This document shows, in pieces, positions 61,735 through 64,000 of a DNA stretch of 64,000 bases. The notes beneath the pieces were generated by a model, which worked only from the letters and a program-made list of their open reading frames with translations, made no database searches and was not told where the DNA came from. The translations under genes and the position numbers were made by a program. Every line of letters begins with the position of its first letter. Positions within the stretch are counted from its first letter, which is position 1. Source of the stretch: Scatophagus argus (taxonomy: Eukaryota; Chordata; Actinopteri; Scatophagidae); NCBI RefSeq assembly GCF_020382885.2, contig NC_058506.1, positions 20,262,818-20,326,817 of the forward strand. Direction: 5' to 3'.

Positions 61735-61870
61735 GAGGTTTGTTGGCTCAGATTTAGATGACTATTGTTTTACCTTTGGAAAGTCAGGCTAGCGTTTCCC
61801 TCCTGCTTCCAGCCTTTGTGCTAAGTGAAGCTAACCAGCTGCTGGTTGTAACTCTCTGCAAGAAAAGCTC
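61735..61870 (+). mobile_element. Fragment of the foldback repeat family
   Basis: Contains aggctagcgtttccctcctg, then gcttccagcctttgtgctaa and agctaaccagctgctggttg, wording shared with the copies at 31607-31864 and 62760-63215. Confidence 0.45.
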
Positions 61871-62139
61871 CGCTGTATAAGGACCCTGTCAAATAAAATG
61901 TTACCACAATCTCTGTCTTACTACAGGAAACCAGCCAAACTCCCTACAAAACTCCAACTAGTGGAAAATCATGTCAGAATAATGAGGAGAAAATAAAGGT
62001 GGCTGCAGGTGTTACACAAATAACATCTCACACAGTGTTTAAGTGTAGAAAATTCATTTGGTACAAAATATTGTCTGCATTGCTACAACATAAAATCACA
62101 GGATGAAAAAAATGTACAAATCAATTTGACTTGTAGATA

Positions 62140-62180
62140 AAAAATAATAATAATAATAACATAATAATCATAATAATGAT
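62140..62180. repeat. (AAT)n simple repeat
   Basis: Tandem aat units with some cat interruptions in the emsy-lrrc32 gap. Confidence 0.85.
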
Positions 62181-62759
62181 TACTTTAGGATAATCACATT
62201 TAAATTGTATTAAACTGTGGATCCCAGTGTAGGCCACTACATTACAGCGCTGGATTTCATATTCCTTCTTATTTTGAAACATATACTATATTTATTGTAC
62301 TTTTGCATTAGCGTATCACAGTTATTATTTACTTCAGTGCTTAGTCCAGCTTTCACCATCATCCTTAAAGAAACATTTAGATATCAGATTAATATATATT
62401 GTGTCCGGTCAGGAGCATCCCAAACCTGGGATCAATACAGAAAAGATACTGTAAAAGACGTCCAGCTTAGTTTTTATAATAGAAACATTATTAATTTCTT
62501 AGTGTTAACAGTCACACTATAAGATACAGCCGCAGAAGAAGAAATTTAAAGTGCAAACTACACAAACAGGTAAAGGGACGGCTTGGACGGCTTTATAAAA
62601 ACTTGTGGACAGTGTAGAGTCATCTCAGATGAATCTGCACTTACATATACTTCATCATATTTTATTATCCATGAAACATGCAGTTTGTTTCATCATCCTT
62701 CGTAGTGTTTGTCTCCATTTTCCAGAACCCCTCATTCAACTCGTGAACACGCTAAGTGT

Positions 62760-63215
62760 TTAAGAGTTCAATGGGTCAAAGTTAGATGAGAAGACTGATC
62801 ATGTCATGTCTGTGTGCTACCTGTGGCGCTACAGCTAGCAGCCAGTTAGCTTAGTTTAGCATACAGACAGGAAACGGGGAAAAATGAAAATGACACAGTA
62901 TGTCTTGTTGGTTTACAACAAGACAAACAGCAAATCATAGTTTTTTTGGTGGATTTTGGATTTTCATGCCTGGGCTACTGCGCACAAAATGTAACAAATT
63001 TAACAAAGGAGACATTACATGTTAATCAGTAAGCTGTGTTGATCAGTAGACTTTGTTACCTTTGAGCAGCAATAAGCTAGCTGAGCTAGCCAGCTGCTGC
63101 CTGTAGCTTCAGATTTAGCAAACCGACACAAAAGTGGTACCAATCTTCTCATCTAACTTTCATCAAGAAAGTGAATAAGTATACTTCCTAAAAAGTCAAA
63201 ACTACTATTCCATGT
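62760..63215. mobile_element. Foldback (MITE-like) element with about 80-bp inverted arms
   Basis: The left arm at about 62781-62860 (gttagatgagaagactg ... acagctagcagccagttagc) returns inverted at about 63076-63157 (gctagccagctgctgcctgt ... aatcttctcatctaac). The arms agree at most positions with some gaps. No open frame is inside. Related fragments are at 25845, 31607 and 61735. It lies downstream of the lrrc32 stop and may be within its 3' UTR. Confidence 0.65.
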
Positions 63216-63566
63216 GGTCTCTCAATGGAGAAAATGGTCAACACTGTTTAAGTGTTGTAGTGTTCCTTTTACATTCAGTATGGCTAATATGATGTTAAAC
63301 CAAGCAGGGAACACTCCTGCTTTAGCCATCAGGCTCTAGAGTGGCAGTTCCTACAATGGCCACTAGATGCTGAGTCCATTTAAAAAGTCCAAACTTCTCT
63401 TTTGGTGTTTGGGAGGAAATATTTGTCCCACAATACGTCCTGAATTCAAAAGTCTGTCCGTTGTTTAAGCTTTAAATTGTTCCATCAGAAGACTCTGGGT
63501 GACATCACCGACACTACATTCATTGTTAATTCCTTCATGGCCCTGCATGTACACCGTTCGCTCACA

Positions 63567-64000
63567 TTATGCAATAAATCTTCGGTTGTGCTTTCGTTTC
63601 CTTGAGTGGCAACATTTAAATAGCACCCCGAACACAATCATCACAAGTAACGCTACCAGCACAACAGCAACAACGTAGTTTCGGATGCCTGCTTTATGAC
63701 ACATTTCCTGGGTCACCTTCTCGATGTTGACGGGTTCTGAGTACTCCTCGTGAACGCAGGTCACGATCTCGATATCGGGTACCACCACACCCGAGTGCTG
63801 CACTATGTGCAGGAAGTCGAGGTTGCTGCAGCAGCTCAGAGGGTTGGAGCCCATATAAAGGGTTTTTAGTGAGCGCTCCAGAGCAAGCATGGTGCTGTAA
63901 TCCAGGGTGACCAGGTTGTTGTTTTGCAGATTTAGTGACTCGATTGAAGAATCTCTGTTCCACATAGGCAGAGTGGTTAACTGGTTAGTGGACAAGTCGA
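63567..64000 (-). CDS. lrrc32: Leucine-rich repeat-containing protein 32 (GARP), 3' end; 5' part off the right edge
   Basis: About 144 codons of open frame up to the TAA at 63567-63569. The sequence has two last leucine-rich repeats (DLSTNQLTTLP, ESLNLQNNNLVTLD, LKTLYMGSNPL), a C-capping region with paired cysteines (CCSNLDFL ... VTCVHEE), a single membrane helix around NYVVAVVLVALLVMIVFGVL, and a short basic cytosolic tail. This layout is that of LRRC32/GARP and its relative NRROS, type I membrane proteins that hold latent TGF-beta. Standing next to EMSY, as in human, makes LRRC32 the better choice. Most of the ectodomain lies beyond base 64000. Confidence 0.85.
   Translation of the reverse strand, partial: DLSTNQLTTLPMWNRDSSIESLNLQNNNLVTLDYSTMLALERSLKTLYMGSNPLSCCSNLDFLHIVQHSGVVVPDIEIVTCVHEEYSEPVNIEKVTQEMCHKAGIRNYVVAVVLVALLVMIVFGVLFKCCHSRKRKHNRRFIA

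Larger units (their letters stand above)
61338..63566. other. Region downstream of lrrc32
   Basis: Probably contains the lrrc32 3' UTR on the minus strand. TTTATT at 62661-62666 (AATAAA on the gene strand) is a possible polyadenylation signal 0.9 kb past the stop. Otherwise it holds the two foldback copies, the (AAT)n tract and AT-rich sequence. Confidence 0.5.

Overview
The window looks like nuclear DNA of a ray-finned fish, most likely a percomorph teleost. The signs are compact multi-exon vertebrate genes with GT-AG introns, many (CA)n microsatellites, a decayed Tc1-like transposon, a tRNA-derived SINE, an L1 3' end, and short repeats of kinds familiar from fish genomes. The species cannot be told from the sequence alone.

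Layout from left to right. (1) 322-2948, minus: the first five coding exons of rcc1l (mitochondrial RCC1-like protein); the rest lies beyond the left edge. (2) 6344-7350, plus: tlcd5 (TMEM136), two coding exons, 240 residues. (3) 10634-33489, minus: arhgef12 (LARG, a Rho guanine-nucleotide exchange factor), 37 coding exons whose reading frames join without a break into about 1452 residues in the order PDZ, coiled coil, RGS-like, DH, PH, C-terminal coil. A 10-codon first exon sits 7.8 kb upstream of exon 2. (4) 36698-50710, plus: emsy, 19 coding exons, about 1253 residues, with an N-terminal ENT domain. (5) 63567-64000, minus: the 3' end of lrrc32 (GARP), cut by the right edge. arhgef12 and emsy are head to head with 3.2 kb between start codons. 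tlcd5 and arhgef12 are tail to tail, as are emsy and lrrc32.

The gene order joins two blocks that are apart on human chromosome 11: ARHGEF12-TMEM136 at 11q23 and EMSY-LRRC32 at 11q13. The genes are not known to act in one pathway.

Mobile DNA lies in introns and gaps: a SINE with a perfect 13-bp target duplication in arhgef12, an L1 remnant in the 3.8-kb intron 12 of emsy, a Tc1 element with a stop-broken transposase between emsy and lrrc32, a foldback repeat in several copies, and a 560-bp segment bounded by perfect 27-bp inverted repeats.

I found no operon-like, defence or otherwise new gene system. The observations most worth checking concern splicing: a GC-AG intron before the last arhgef12 exon; (CA)n tracts lying within about 40 nt downstream of four arhgef12 donors; a 105-nt emsy intron that is open and in frame; and a possible alternative last exon of emsy. 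Exon borders come from splice signals, phase agreement and remembered family sequences. No alignment was run.
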